The notes: generated from the letters alone by a model not told the origin. Shown: positions 36,115 through 47,959, counted from the first letter of the stretch. The stretch is DNA of 64,000 nt from Trichobilharzia regenti (GCA_944472135.2 CALYDD020000393.1:124001-188000), one strand, 5' to 3'. Program-made: numbers and translations.

Positions 36115-39100
36115 GTGAGTTTCGTTCTTGTTGATAACTTGACTTCATCAATATATTTTCTCTAGAATATGATATTCAAGGGTTCTGTGGAAGATGAACC
36201 ATTATTCTCACATCGTGGAATGCTTTTGGATACCGGAAGGAACTTCATGCCAGTTGAAACGCTACGGAAGATGATAGTAGGAGATGTGATATTCAGCATA
36301 GTATTTTCTGTTTTCAGGATATCATGGCTATGGTCAAAATGAATGTCTTTCATTGGCATATCACAGATGACCAATCGTTTCCCTTTGTCTCAACCACCTA
36401 CCCAGAACTGTCAGACAAAGTGAGTTGAGTCGATGTTCAGCCTGTTATTAATTCCGATTCTCATCTTAATCTGAACAGGGTGCATATCATCCACAAATGT
36501 GTACATATGATGAAGAAGAAGTATCTGGTTTATTGGAATACGCTCGTCTCCGTGGAGTCCGGATCATTCCAGAATTTGATACTCCAGGTAAATAAATTTG
36601 AAGACATTTGCTATGATGTAGTTAACCACCAACTGTGTCCACATGAAATGAAATTATGTAAATATTTGAGTCAGAGTGATAGTGTTCTCGAAATAATGCC
36701 GCAAATGCAACATAGAACCATGAATTCGGCAGAGGCACTGGGTTTGAAACTGTAGTGCGGATTGTTCATGATATTATATTTTTCAGTATATATTAACTCA
36801 GTGAGGTGATGAAGTGGATTTGTGCTGAATTGCCTGACAGTTTCATATTTGACGAAAGCCTTTATCGTTTCTTTACGGATAAAAGACAATGGTTCTGTTC
36901 AAATCATTGCGTGTTTACGGTTCAATTTTTCCCTTTCAATCGCTTCACATAAACCAGAAAACGCGATGAAGAAATCGAAAGGCGAACTGCTTGAATATCA
37001 TAAGTTGAAGTGTCAGTAAAACTGTCAAGTGTTTGACCACTGCATTTTAAGTCGTTGGGATTATCGTTGAGTTGAGGGATGCAGTTCGTGTGTTATCACA
37101 GGAAACGAAGTGACAATCGATTTCAAATGGTGAGTGATATGGAGTGTTGACTGAGGACTAGCCACTCCATTTTTATCTAAGTAATATTGTCCTTCTAAAA
37201 ATTGTCAAAGTGATCTCCATTGGTTGCCAACAATACTTCCTTGTAGCTCATACATTGTCATGGGGAAAAGCATATCCAGACCTACTAACAAAATGTTATT
37301 ACGACTCTACGCCAACTGGAGAATTGGGTCCAATGAATCCAGCCAATGATTCTACATTTGATTTTTTGAAGAATCTGTTTACAGAAGTCACCAGCCGATT
37401 TCATGATAAATATATTCATCTTGGAGGCAATGAGATAAATTTTGCCTGTTGGTAAGTAAACTCTTTTTTATTTCACATTTCATTGAGGTGACACGTTAAG
37501 ACATCCCGAAATTCTCGAAGTATTCTGACGGAAAACGTTTTCTTCCTTCAGATGAATGCAGGTTGAATTCGTCTCATCTATTGCATCGTAACACTACTTA
37601 AAATTTATATTTGTTTCAATCTCAGCCAAGTTGAAATGAATGATTCTCATGTTTCTTTCGTCGTACACTTCCAAACCTCGTGAGAAAAATAGTTGAAATT
37701 AAAATAATAAAGGTATATATAAAACGTACAGTTTGTCTGTACAACTCTTGTCCAATCATTTCTGAGTCATGATTAGTAATCAAAAACAATACTGTATGCA
37801 TTGTGAATTGCACTTGACAGAATTGTTCTCAAGGCTTCTTATTATTAGCCTGAATGTTTTATACACCGTGAACAGTGTATGCAGGGTTCGGTATCAGCCT
37901 TCAATAAAACTGTTTGAATAAAGGTCATGGTGAAGAGAATCTGAACTAAACAATTTGGATGTGAACGTGTGAATAATCGCAGATCATTTGTGAGCATATT
38001 CAGAATCAACTGAAATTGCTTCAATGTTATTGGCAATTGTGAGTCATTAATGTTTCATTCGAAGTCTTCATTTACACATATCCTTAATGAAATCGCCGAC
38101 AGTTTCAATAAAACACATTATTATTATAAAATATTATTATCTTATAAGATACATATAATCAGATAAATAAATTAGGTATGAAGGTTAGTGATTCAAATCT
38201 CTACTACTTATTTATCAAGACCTGTCATGCATGAAAGCAGATGTGACGGTATCATCTTAACTAAGTGATTGATATGATATGCTTCCATTTTATATCATAA
38301 ATAGATTGTGAATCATTTCATTACTGTTGATGGCATAATTTGCAACTGAACCGCAGAAGAGAATTATGCCATATTATTTGTTTTCTGAATGTCGTAGACG
38401 ACTTCACTAGGAGGTTGTCACTCCACTTTCAGACACAAGCAGGACTTACATGAGCTGGTTAACAGAAGTTGGAACTAACTCGGATTTTAAACACCTTGAA
38501 TTGTGTCTTTCCGGCAATCTTTCTTGGTCCTTCTATATCAAGTTAGTTTGCAGAAAGATATTTCGTTCAACGTTCTACGTGAAGACGATAAGATAATCTG
38601 GAACCACTCAGTCCATATTTTCAAAGTTTGATAATTCGTGTATGCTGCCTAAAATTCCTTATTACTGCCCCTTAATATCTGCTGGGCTACTTAAGGAAGA
38701 CTTTGTCACATTATGAAGGGCAACAAATGTTGTCATTAGAGTGAGTGGGGTGTCACTAAACCAACTTGTTAGTGCAGTTGTAGATCGACACATGGACTCA
38801 TGCAAGGAATTAGCACATATTATCTTGTTGGACCTTTCGCATCCTCTCTATCGATAACTCTCCCTTCGCGTTTATCAGGTAGAACCGTAAGCAACTATAG
38901 ACGACTTTATGCTCGGATGACTAAGTATAAAAACTGCACAATATTTTATCCAATACACGCATTTTATGTAATGAGAAAAGTGTAAGGCATGTCACTACTA
39001 ATTTCTTAAAAAACATAAAGTAAACGACACTTTTAATTCACTGCCTTATTGACATACTTTTCTTAATGTTTCCACTTTAATTTTAATCTAATGTTCTAAA

Positions 39101-42100
39101 GACTTTCGAACAATATTACCAATATGAATACCCTGTTCAATTATTTCTACTTGCACTGTGTAGAGAGAGAGAATCAGATGTAATACATGCTGTACTACAG
39201 ACTGGAAATTCCACACGGTATTAGAATTGCTGTTTGGAATAAAGCCATTATTATTAATGTTATTGTTATCATGAACTATAGTTGATAGCCTTAAATAGTA
39301 CACGATTATTTCTTCTGCTCATTGTCAACACTTGTTCGAAACACTGAGTATTTCAGTAGTCATCGATTTAATTCTCCTCCTTCCGATGATTGAAACGAAA
39401 AAGTCTCAACTGGAGTTTTTGTATGATTTGGCGTTTCACTCATACAGTCACAAATATGAAGTGAAGAAATGGTACATCTGTAGGTGATTCGACTCAAGCT
39501 ATTGGTTGTCTACAAGATGCTGTGCTATGCCCACTCAGAGTTAGTTAGCGGTTAAAGAGATCTCAAGGATGAAATAGGGAACCAAGTAGGAACGTCGTCT
39601 TCTTCACGAATTTTAAGGCGTTCTTTATCTACCGGATGATGAATGCCCTTCCATGTATCTGAATTCGTCTCCTGCAATAATGCAAACTATCAGTCAGTGA
39701 TTTGGATAACTATTTTGATAGACAATTCGGTTTCCAAAAGTCACTGACGTGGTGAGATTAAACTTACTGTGTTTTTCCATAATAGATAAGATTTTATTTT
39801 GATAAATCCCACAGTGCTATACAGTAATATTAACTGATAATGTTTTGAGCACAAACTATTGCTCATAATCATATCAAGTCACCCACACAACTTTGTGTTC
39901 TTTCCTTTAGGGCTAGGAATCCAGAAATAATTGAATTCATGAAAAAAATGGAAATCCCTAGGAAGTATCACCTATTAGCGAACTATTACGAGTCGAAACT
40001 TGTCGAAATTGTCAAAAGTGTTGCTCACCGAAATCTTCGATTACACCTATTTTATGTCACGAGGTTTTAGATTACGGATATAAGGTAAGTGTTGGGAGAT
40101 GTGTTTAGTGGTAATTGTTTATCTACACGCACAGCACTATCTGAGTGCTTACTTCACAAGGTGGATTGTGGTTCAGTAAACGCCTATTGTTCACAGGCAT
40201 TTTAGAGTATTAGCATAACTTTATAGCCTTGCTTGTTCACAGTTACTCTTTATCATATCATGATCGCAATAATGAGGGTATTTCTCATATTCCCGTTATT
40301 GGTGTTTTATTATATCTATAAGACTTATCCGATGTCGGTTAGTTTCATGAATAGCGATTGGATGATCAACTGTCAGTGTTTAACTGGATTTCTGCCTTAT
40401 CAGCCACTCCTTAGCCATGAAAAAGAGAAAGGTTGATTGCTGGGCTTAAAACCCCACTGTTTAAAAATTTAACTCATCACTACGATGATCTTGATGCACA
40501 GAAAAGTATGGAAAATAAACTCATTCCTTCCTGGAATATAGAAGAAAATTTCTACGATGAACTGCGTCTGTGGGTGGAAGCTTTGAGTATATCATTCAAC
40601 CGAAGTGTCACATTTCGAGAATAAGCATGAAGACACGAAGTGTTCTCACCATATATGAGGTCGCTCAGACTACAGTTTGGACAAGTTGTCTCATGACACT
40701 GTTAGGAATCTGTGAACACAGGTGACTAGGAATTGAAATCTCCAAATTCACACCTGTAGAGTCAGTAATCTGGTCCAACCACTCAGATGATGACAAAAAG
40801 TACGCTAAGAGTGTGTTAATCAGATTATTACCAAAAACATAGAAAGCTCTTATGAGCTGAATACTGATCTCCTGAAAGAATGTGGCTGCAAGATTTCAAT
40901 CATAAAGAAGAGAAATTGCAGTTATACAGTGTTCTGTACCTAAAGGCGACATAGAAGAATGACCTCTACATACAAGCGCAGACAGTAACGGACAAGAACC
41001 CATACAGAATTCAATTGGTAGGACAAATGTCAAACTGCGCGCAGACAGAGCGAGTAGTAGGCTCATCACGAGTCTGGCGTCACTTAGTGTTGCTGAGACT
41101 CCATGTTCTGTGTGGAACTATGGTGGGTAACAATATAATAAGGATAATTCGATAATAAGTGTAGCTCATTCGCCTTATTTGGTGCCCATGTGTCAATGCG
41201 TGTGTAACTGTTAACAAATGATTTCTACAGAAAGCTATTCAATACGGTTACGTATGATAAATCAGGCTGAATTCTCATGTTCTGTAAATTCGGCTGACTC
41301 AAACGGAATAGATCAATCTTTGTGCTTGACCTTGGAATCTTCGCATTACATTCACTGAGTTGAGTTATTTGATCCCATTGTGGAAAATAAATTAGCGGGC
41401 CACCAGAGATAGTTTCATCTACTGAACAGTTGTGGATTTCCCACTGAGTGAACCACTTCGGTTGGTTTTCTGAGACATTTAAGCTCTTAGATGACACCAC
41501 GCGTTAATGCCTTAGTCCCAGTCCCGCTGGTAGTGATGTTATCCAGTGGAGTGGGGATACATCTAGTCGACGAGTCTCAAAGGAGATGAAATACGCTTCA
41601 CTTTCTTGACTACTATGAATTATATTCATTTCATATCTGTCACTGTGCGTCGGTGGCACAGCTGTTGGGATGCTAGCCGATCGTGCATATAGTCCGGGTT
41701 AGATCGCCTGCCGACGCGCACCTGCTATCATTGGTTAACCTGCTAAATTTGAGCTTCTGATATCACCTGCCGATAATTATATTGCTGTACCAAAATACTG
41801 TGTGAAAACAAGTTATAATAAAAAATTACACCTAACCATGTTTTTAAAGAATTCTAGAAACCGAATATTAGTGAGGAGTGTTTTAATGACATCAAACTGC
41901 TCTGTTGTATTAGTTAGACTGTCATTTGTATTACTGAATAATTTTTTCTTTACTCTGCTATAACATAACGTGGAACAGATTGATCTAGTGTCAGGATAAC
42001 TGTTTAGGTGTGCTAATTTCCCGAAGACATTAGCGTCAAGAGTGGCAAGTGTTCTTCCTCGTTTTGTTCTTAAATCAAAGACAGCCAAGTTCTCGTTACT

Positions 42101-45100
42101 CATTTTATAAGTCTTCATCTAGCTTTGCGGTCAAATTTCAGTCCTGATTATTAGAAATCAGTCAGCGCCAACTCCAAGGAGCAGATGTAAGACGTTGATT
42201 ACTTTGATTTGACGAATCCAGAAATGACATACTTTTTCCAGAAATTCAAAGACCTTAGAGTGGAAAATAGAGTGGCAGCGAGTTGATTCCATCTTCCACT
42301 TTTGGAAAACGAGCCAACTCTGTATTTTTTCCATTAAAGATAGAAAAACGCCTAACATCTCTTCAAAGATAGGTTTTAGACATCTCAGATAGGTAAGAAA
42401 TTTCTCCTTGTAATCACCGCCTAATCGAAATCTCCCATCCTTAGAATAAGGTGTCTCTCACTTTCTAGATTACCATCTGATCGTAAATTTCTCTCATTGA
42501 AAGACATATGTATTCGTTCGACAAACAACCAGTAATTGTATAAATGTTTGATTCCATCTTATAGGATTACAAAACCGCAGTCATTCATGTTTGGAAAGCC
42601 ACAGACTGGGAAACATATACTAGATACGCTACTACAGGAAAATTCAACGTCATAATCTCTGGGGATTGGGATTTAAGTGATTTATATAATGAATATGATT
42701 GGACCAAATACTACAAACAAGATATCAGAGAATTTGGAGGTTAGTTGATTTACTGTATGGTTTGACAGGAATAGTGTCATTAACCAAACTTATGTGTTGA
42801 CATTATCTATTGAATTTGCTGAATTTTGAGCTTGTTAGTCATTTAAAAATGTGAATTGGTCGGTTATTTGAAACTGCACAGTATGAGATAATATAAATAA
42901 CGACTAAGGATTCTTACGTTTAGGAATTCAAAAATAATGAAGAGAATATGTAGGTGAGTTGGATGTTTTTTAGTGTCGTTGTATTATGTGAACTCGGTTG
43001 TTGAATTGCAGATTCATCAACACTGAACAGACACATCCTCAAAAGCAATCGTTCAGTAATGAATCTAGATCTGATGAAGTATGCACAAATGTGAACTCAG
43101 ATTCCTGTCTCACATGCAACAAAGTATGTGTGTATCTGAGCGGGAGTTCTCAAAACTGAGGCAGATGAATAGATAGATGGGCTGAATTTCATGATGTCAG
43201 AAATTCAACCGAAAGTTGATGTGAAAGAAGAGTGATTGATGAATTATTTTATGTTGACGTTAGTAGTAGGACTGATGATTAATGACTCAACACCAGTATT
43301 GGTTCGTCCTTTACTTCTAGTTTTCGCAATCCACGTAAATAAAGACGGAAGGATGAGACACTCCGCACCAACAATTCGCCTGTATTATTCATTAGTACAT
43401 CATTTATAAATACCACGTATCTCTGACGGTTAAGTTAACAAGTAAGCAAATATATTGGTTGTGTGGAGCTGGTCTTTCAGATTGTCCCATTGCGTATTCA
43501 TCAATATCCTGACCGGGAATGCATGGTTTTATTTATCCATTCTGGTTTAATCCTGTCTCAGGTTAGTTTTGCTGTTATGTGACTATTTGAGATCGTCTTA
43601 GGTGTTAAATACGAATTAGGCATTGAATGTATTTTGAAGGTGGGGTTTCTTCTATTCTTGTCAGTCCGATCCAACTTTTTCATGACAATTTCATATGGTT
43701 TTAGTTTCTTCCAACTTCGACACAAATGCCATTTAATCTGACACAGTCTGATCACATCCACCAATAGGACATTTCATGCGATAGAAGAATTCATCAGTGA
43801 GTGGCTCAGCTAGACCAGCACTGTGAGAATGTAAGACCATCACAATTTTAACCTTGTGATCTGCTGCTTATGTTATAGCGTCTATTTGATTTCCAAATTG
43901 ACGACTAAGAGTAGAGATGAAAACAGGGGCAACATTATCAAGTGGGTTCGAACGAATCGTCTTGAATGCAAATCATTCGGTGGACTACAAAACCTGTAGT
44001 TATTGCAGCTCCAGCATGAATTTTGTACACGAATATGGGTGCAAATTTCATCCTGATCTCGTTTCCAAATACCGTTTGGACGATGGGTTGACAGAACATA
44101 ATGTTTAGAATTGAGATAAAGTGTTAAGTATTGGAGTAAGAGCAAAGATAAGAGTTTAGGCGTTTGACTGTTGATATTATTTTCTTGGAAATGGATATGT
44201 ATGGGAGGAGAGTATTTCCTTGTTCATACAGATGAAACTGCGATGGCCAAGTATAAAGTATTTACCCGATGGTCTCCTCAGCGTGTGCCGTATCCATGTA
44301 CACTTTCTCCTAAACATTTGTTGCATGGTGGATTCTTGGTTGGTTCGTTCGCAGACTTTCTTGTTGCTAATGCTTTCTCGCCAGCCATTTGACATTCAAT
44401 ACGGAGCCAGAGTGGGCAGCTGATGACAAAAGTCCGAGGCTTGCAGGAAATGCTTCTTGTGACACCCAGCCCAAGTTTCTGATCCATATATAAGTAGTGA
44501 CTGACTTGACATTTCTATTGAAAATTAGAATTTATTGTTTATACTGAGTACATCAAAGTTCGAAACTCATTTCAGAGCTATAAAGATCAGTCTAGCTTTT
44601 CCGACGCCTCAAATATAGCGCACCCTTAATTGGTAATTTAACTAGCCACTTCTAAATCAAAACTCAGTGTCTTACTTTATTGATAGTGCCGACTCCTCTT
44701 ATTCAGAAGACGGCAACACATCAAACCTTAACATACGAAACAATCTGAATTGCGAATGTTTCGCTCACCAGTGAACTCGGGATATCTGAATTTGCAAATT
44801 ACAATGATCGTCATTCAGTCTATCAGCTTCCTCTGATGATGATGATAATAATAATTATCATTATAATCATGTCTTTTACAGGCACAGTCGAGGAGGCATC
44901 ATTAGTCATTGGTGGTGAAGCTACACTGTGGGGCACACATGTGGATGAGACTAATGCAATCACTCTAGCATGGTAAGTACAGTTTGCGAATCATTCATAG
45001 AACTTTTGGCGTTAACCTGTTTCGAGCAATTAACAAAATGGTGTGAGTTGAGTCACGTGGAAATGAACCAAGTGTATATAGGGATTTTCGAAGTCGACAA

Positions 45101-47766
45101 GACAACTGAGTGAAAATGTGCCTTGAAGCAGAAAATGACAAAGTAGCCCAATGCTGAGTCTCTTCTAGAATATGAGCATTCACTAACATCCCCTCAGGTT
45201 CAGATGAGACAGGATTGACAGATCGATGGGACTCCATTGTTAGCCAATCATCAAACAAATATCGTAGAGATGAATTGTGATTAACAGTACTGCTATGACT
45301 GTTTTCAACCTATCGCATATTTTAACAGTCACTATTTTTGAATGTTGAACGCTAAGGGTAAAGTTGACGGTTCTACTGGTTTTGATATCAAATGATCATT
45401 ACTGAATTTTCAGGCTAGTTGGCGCTGGCCTCACTTAGCCTTACATCTTTTCATCAATGAATGACACAGCTGGTCAGATATTGAGTGATATGCCTTCAAA
45501 TATGCTACAAAGGCGAGACTCATCCAGAAATGATGCAATGAGAGATCCAGTTTATGACGGACAGATTTTTGAAGAGCCTGACAAAAAAGTTTAGTGTGAC
45601 CTTATTTTTCTTGCTTCATTTACTACAACGAAGTATCTTCTCTCATCTCTGTGACATTTTATATGCAGGCCCAGAGGTGCTGCTGTAGCTGAAAGATTAT
45701 GGTCACAAAAACATGATACTAATGAGGAATTCTCACGACGGATCGGTGAACTTCAATGCAGAATGGTCTAGTGAGTCTTTGTATTCTTATATTGATGCGT
45801 AATCATGTATATTATGAAGTTATACTGCAACATGTTTGTGCCATGGCCTTTATTCAGAAATACTCACTGTTAGATTTATTCACTCCTTTAACTGTCGAAT
45901 AGTAGTTTGAGTCGTATCTTGACCCGCGGCAAAGTATTTGGAGTCCATTTTGTTTCCAACGGAGAATCTGATATTACTTCATTTTAGTTGCATATAATAT
46001 TGGCACAAGCGTGGAAATTAGAAAATTTATCCAGCTGCGTTTATTTGAATGTTGCATTGTTAAGTCGAATACATAATTGAAAGATTTGTTTGACTAGTTC
46101 ATAGGAAAGTGAAGTCCACCAAACGAGTCTACTTCCTGGGATGTTTGAAACATCTTACAGCTCTTCACTGCAAATGATGAATGTTGTTTAGATGCTAGTG
46201 AAGACTGTAATTAAACCCTGATGAGTAATTTGCTGGTTTCGTGTCTGAAGCTGTCAGCAAATTGACTAAGTCAATACATGACAATTTGAAGACGAAACAC
46301 GTAGTTCAGCAAAGAGGCTGTTTTTGGTGAGTGCATTCTCCGGGTTAGCTGTAAAATCGCATTAATATACATTTCTTCTCATTGAATGGAAGCAACGAAA
46401 GTGATGAGTTGTCACAAAAGTAGTTGTCGATGTTTGTGAATGCATATGACGAGTTGAATAAGTGATATCAGACTTACGCAATTAGACAAATAATTTAATC
46501 AGGACGAACATAGAAAAAAAGGAAAATATCGAGTTACGTAGGGGTCTCAAAGACATACAATAGATATACAGAGATAGAAAACCAAACAAATTCACTGGTG
46601 ATTGGCCCTATTTAGTTGGGTAGTTACCTGTGGTTCCAGTGGGAAGTCGTGACCAGGAGGGTGCAGCAGGTCAGGTGTGAGGACAAATACTCGCCGAAGA
46701 CATTGGCTAGCGGTTGCGCTATATCGTGAATCGGCAAAGGTTAGAATTCATGGACCATTGGATCGGGTCCCAGTGGCTTAATGGTATACGACCTCGTCTT
46801 ATAACCAGAAGACCAGACCCTGGGTTCGAACCCCGGTGGGTGGGTACTGCTGGAGAGTCCCAAACTAGGACAAAACAGCTGTCCAGTACTCCAATGTTGG
46901 TTTTCCAATGGTTCTCTAACCAATGTCAGCTCATGATGAAATCCTGTAACCAAACTAAATCCAAGTTAGCAGAAATCAACACGGTGTCCGTGGCATAGCG
47001 CTTAGGACGCTGAACATGCACATGGTACGGGGTTCGATCCCCGTCCGACGCACTCTTTACCTCGCTAAGCCAGAAATAATGCTGGTAAAGAGGAAATGTT
47101 AGACATGAGGCTGTCCATCCCATCCTGTAAAAAAGTTAAACACTGCTACAGATACTTCAAGCCACTAGATTGAAGCCCTATGTTCCACTGGGGAACGTGA
47201 AGGAAAAAAAAGAAATCAACACAACTGTAGCCATGACATTAGATATGATTGAATAACTTGCTTTTGTACGCATATCTCAGGTTTCCGTAAATGAATCTTT
47301 AAAGTTTCAGCAATACAAAGGAGAAGACAGAGGTTTGATTTCGATAAGTTGTTCTTCACTTAGCAGATTACATGGAAGGAGGAGTTTGCTTAGATGGAAT
47401 GGCCGGTGCTCTCTAGATAGTGGAATATCGTACTCCTTAAGAGAGAACTAATTCCTTCCTTAAACCATGTGCGGATAGTGTTCTTGAACATTTTCAGGCA
47501 GGATACGCGTCGAACTATTAATGTATCTGGCTCCAAATGAGTAGGTGAACTGATATATGCACACAGAACATAACAGTTAAACGAGGAGCATCTAAATTTT
47601 TCTATGCATTAATGCTGTCTACCAATACTAGTTATTCGTTGTGTGAAATAACAAAGCTGATTGCAGATTTCTTTGTAATTGTTTGACGATTTATTTCAGT
47701 AACAACATAGAAGCTCATCCAGTCAACGGTCCAGGTTTCTGCCCAACTAAAATTTTGAGAACATGA
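35626..47766 (+). CDS. Beta-N-acetylhexosaminidase (glycoside hydrolase family 20), ten exons, frameshifted in exon 6
   Basis: This enzyme family removes terminal beta-linked GlcNAc or GalNAc from glycans in lysosomes or outside the cell. The ten exons sum to 1625 bases, one short of a multiple of three; with that base the protein would be about 541 residues, as usual for HEXA/HEXB relatives. The order is: signal peptide, GH20b domain, then the barrel with [53 protein letters not shown] and [11 protein letters not shown], ending in GFCP. All splice sites are GT-AG and phases agree. Changes from the family (human HEXA numbering from memory): D322 to N, W373 to C, Y421 to D, E462 to T, while the catalytic E323, R178, H262, W392 and W460 positions are kept. 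Exon 6 lacks one base, giving a stop at 40068. It is either a recent pseudogene, a non-catalytic paralogue with an assembly error, or a lectin-like relative. Confidence 0.85.
36166..36276 (+). CDS. Hexosaminidase exon 2
   Basis: The intron before it is 51 bases. The exon has 37 codons in phase 0 and reads [20 protein letters not shown]. The Arg of HRG corresponds to the sugar-holding Arg of the family. The family usually has RH where this has RN. Confidence 0.85.
36318..36419 (+). CDS. Hexosaminidase exon 3
   Basis: The intron before it is only 41 bases. The exon has 34 codons in phase 0 and contains [19 protein letters not shown], the most conserved family motif, with the Asp that holds the sugar. 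The donor is gtgagt. Confidence 0.9.
36479..36587 (+). CDS. Hexosaminidase exon 4
   Basis: The preceding intron is 59 bases. The exon ends in phase 1 and reads [20 protein letters not shown], then [16 protein letters not shown]. This is the strand of the barrel that precedes the conserved His. Confidence 0.9.
37247..37451 (+). CDS. Hexosaminidase exon 5 with altered catalytic pair
   Basis: The exon begins by completing an Ala codon (family members usually have Gly), then [17 protein letters not shown], a substrate-loop stretch, and [17 protein letters not shown]. The family has GGDE: the Glu, the general acid, is kept, but the neighbouring Asp that positions the acetamido group is Asn here. 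It ends in phase 2 before gtaagt. Confidence 0.9.
37452..39910. other. Hexosaminidase intron 5
   Basis: This 2459-base intron contains the CR1-like fragment listed at 38440-38985. The rest is AT-rich with no recognised element. Confidence 0.6.
38440..38985 (+). pseudogene. CR1-like LINE 3' fragment in intron 5
   Basis: It is recognisably related in nucleotides to 2800-3350. The counterpart of FVNSRILPKLLYCSPLVFPGLLKKD reads [20 protein letters not shown] here (one frame change apart), followed by [16 protein letters not shown] and the end [18 protein letters not shown]. It is strongly decayed, more so than the copies at 2186 and 61850, so probably an older insertion. Confidence 0.7.
39911..40084 (+). 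CDS. Hexosaminidase exon 6, one base missing
   Basis: The first base completes a Trp codon, then [13 protein letters not shown] and [20 protein letters not shown] follow in frame. After NLRL the frame fails and meets TAG at 40068-40070. The downstream reading [10 protein letters not shown] lies in another frame and is followed by a perfect donor (gtaagt), and exon 7 begins in the phase that a single lost base near 40042 would explain. The family motif here is WQE; this copy has Cys-His-Glu, so the active-site Trp is also lost. Confidence 0.8.
40085..42564. other. Hexosaminidase intron 6
   Basis: This 2480-base intron holds the SINE at 41645-41830. A minus-strand frame at 41813-42118 has no family I can name. 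Nothing else was recognised. Confidence 0.6.
41645..41830 (+). mobile_element. tRNA-derived SINE, body type 1
   Basis: It starts GTGCGTCGGTGGCACAGCTG (A-box region) with a degenerate B box (CCGGGTTAGATCG) near 41695. The same body as at 7781-7960 follows, ending in cttgttataata-like A/T tail (41810-41830). It sits in an intron in the gene's orientation. Confidence 0.75.
42565..42739 (+). CDS. Hexosaminidase exon 7
   Basis: It opens in phase 0 with [20 protein letters not shown]. The Trp of HVWK corresponds to a conserved pocket Trp. Next comes [19 protein letters not shown]. The family has W-Y-L where this has W-D-L, so the Tyr that contacts the substrate is replaced. It ends in phase 1 before gttagt. 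Confidence 0.9.
42740..44881. other. Hexosaminidase intron 7
   Basis: This 2142-base intron carries the RTE fragment at 44170-44500 on the minus strand. The remainder is unassigned. Confidence 0.6.
44170..44500 (-). pseudogene. RTE (SR2-like) LINE 3' fragment in intron 7
   Basis: On the minus strand, in two frames, it gives [18 protein letters not shown], then [19 protein letters not shown]. This matches RITNKELWEQIKQEP and CRRKWRWIGHSLRRPLSD of the copy at 59960-60060. It is a short, decayed piece antisense to the gene. Confidence 0.7.
44882..44972 (+). CDS. Hexosaminidase exon 8
   Basis: This exon has 91 bases, phase 1 in and phase 2 out: [18 protein letters not shown], then [13 protein letters not shown]. 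The GGEA and LWG motif is conserved, but the Glu two residues after this Trp in HEXA is Thr here. Confidence 0.9.
45669..45770 (+). CDS. Hexosaminidase exon 9
   Basis: It reads [20 protein letters not shown], then [13 protein letters not shown]. The PRxAAxAERLW motif is a family hallmark. It ends in phase 2 before gtgagt. Confidence 0.9.
46750..46970 (+). mobile_element. tRNA-derived SINE of a second head type
   Basis: An A-box-like CAGTGGCTTAATGG at 46771 and a B box TGGGTTCGAACCCC at 46821-46834 are spaced as in a tRNA. The arms around gtctt/aagac form an anticodon-like stem. A body without similarity to the other SINEs follows. A working tRNA gene is unlikely: the acceptor ends do not pair and there is no terminator run after the head. 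Confidence 0.6.
46971..47222 (+). mobile_element. SINE with RTE-like tail, flanked by 12-bp target duplications
   Basis: The perfect direct repeats agaaatcaacac (46971-46982 and 47211-47222) bound a 228-bp insertion. The head has the same tRNA-like wording as the SINE at 7781 (A box GTGGCATAGCG, B box GGGGTTCGATCCCC at about 47030-47043). The body is different, and the last 35 bases (from gccctatgttccactgggga) closely match the 3' ends of the RTE elements at 52324 and 60242. This fits a SINE moved by the RTE machinery. Confidence 0.85.
47700..47766 (+). CDS. Hexosaminidase exon 10 (C-terminus)
   Basis: It completes a Tyr codon and reads [21 protein letters not shown] before TGA at 47764. The GFC near the end is the conserved C-terminal Cys of the family, which pairs in a disulfide. 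Confidence 0.85.
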
Positions 47767-47953
47767 ACCAAATGGAGAAAGTGAATGAAGATTGCTACTC
47801 ACCTTTTTGTGCGTCAGAGTTTTATTGATTTCTATTTTATTAAAATGAAATTTCTAAATATTTTCAATATCCACTGAAATACACTCTTTTGAAAGAAGTA
47901 ACTTTTGGCTGTCTGAGTGAGTACAGGCTTTGTGTGTTTGCTTTTTAAATTAA

Positions 47954-47959
47954 AATAAA
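47954..47959 (+). terminator. Candidate poly(A) signal of the hexosaminidase gene
   Basis: AATAAA lies 188 bases after the stop codon, a reasonable 3' untranslated length for this kind of gene. No other perfect signal lies closer to the stop. Confidence 0.5.

Larger units (their letters stand above)
45771..47699. other. Hexosaminidase intron 9
   Basis: This 1929-base intron contains two head-to-tail tRNA-headed SINEs (about 46750-46970 and 46983-47210). Other parts were not recognised. Confidence 0.6.

Noticed and set aside
46190..46315. Hammerhead ribozyme-like pieces (ctgatgag at 46199 and gacgaaac at 46302)
   Set aside because: The two conserved blocks are about 95 bases apart and I could not build a proper stem II or the closing stem III with a cleavage site, although flukes do carry hammerhead satellites.
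46766..47055. Functional tRNA genes
   Set aside because: A and B boxes are present, but the acceptor stems are imperfect, no terminator follows and the sequences continue into SINE bodies with tails.
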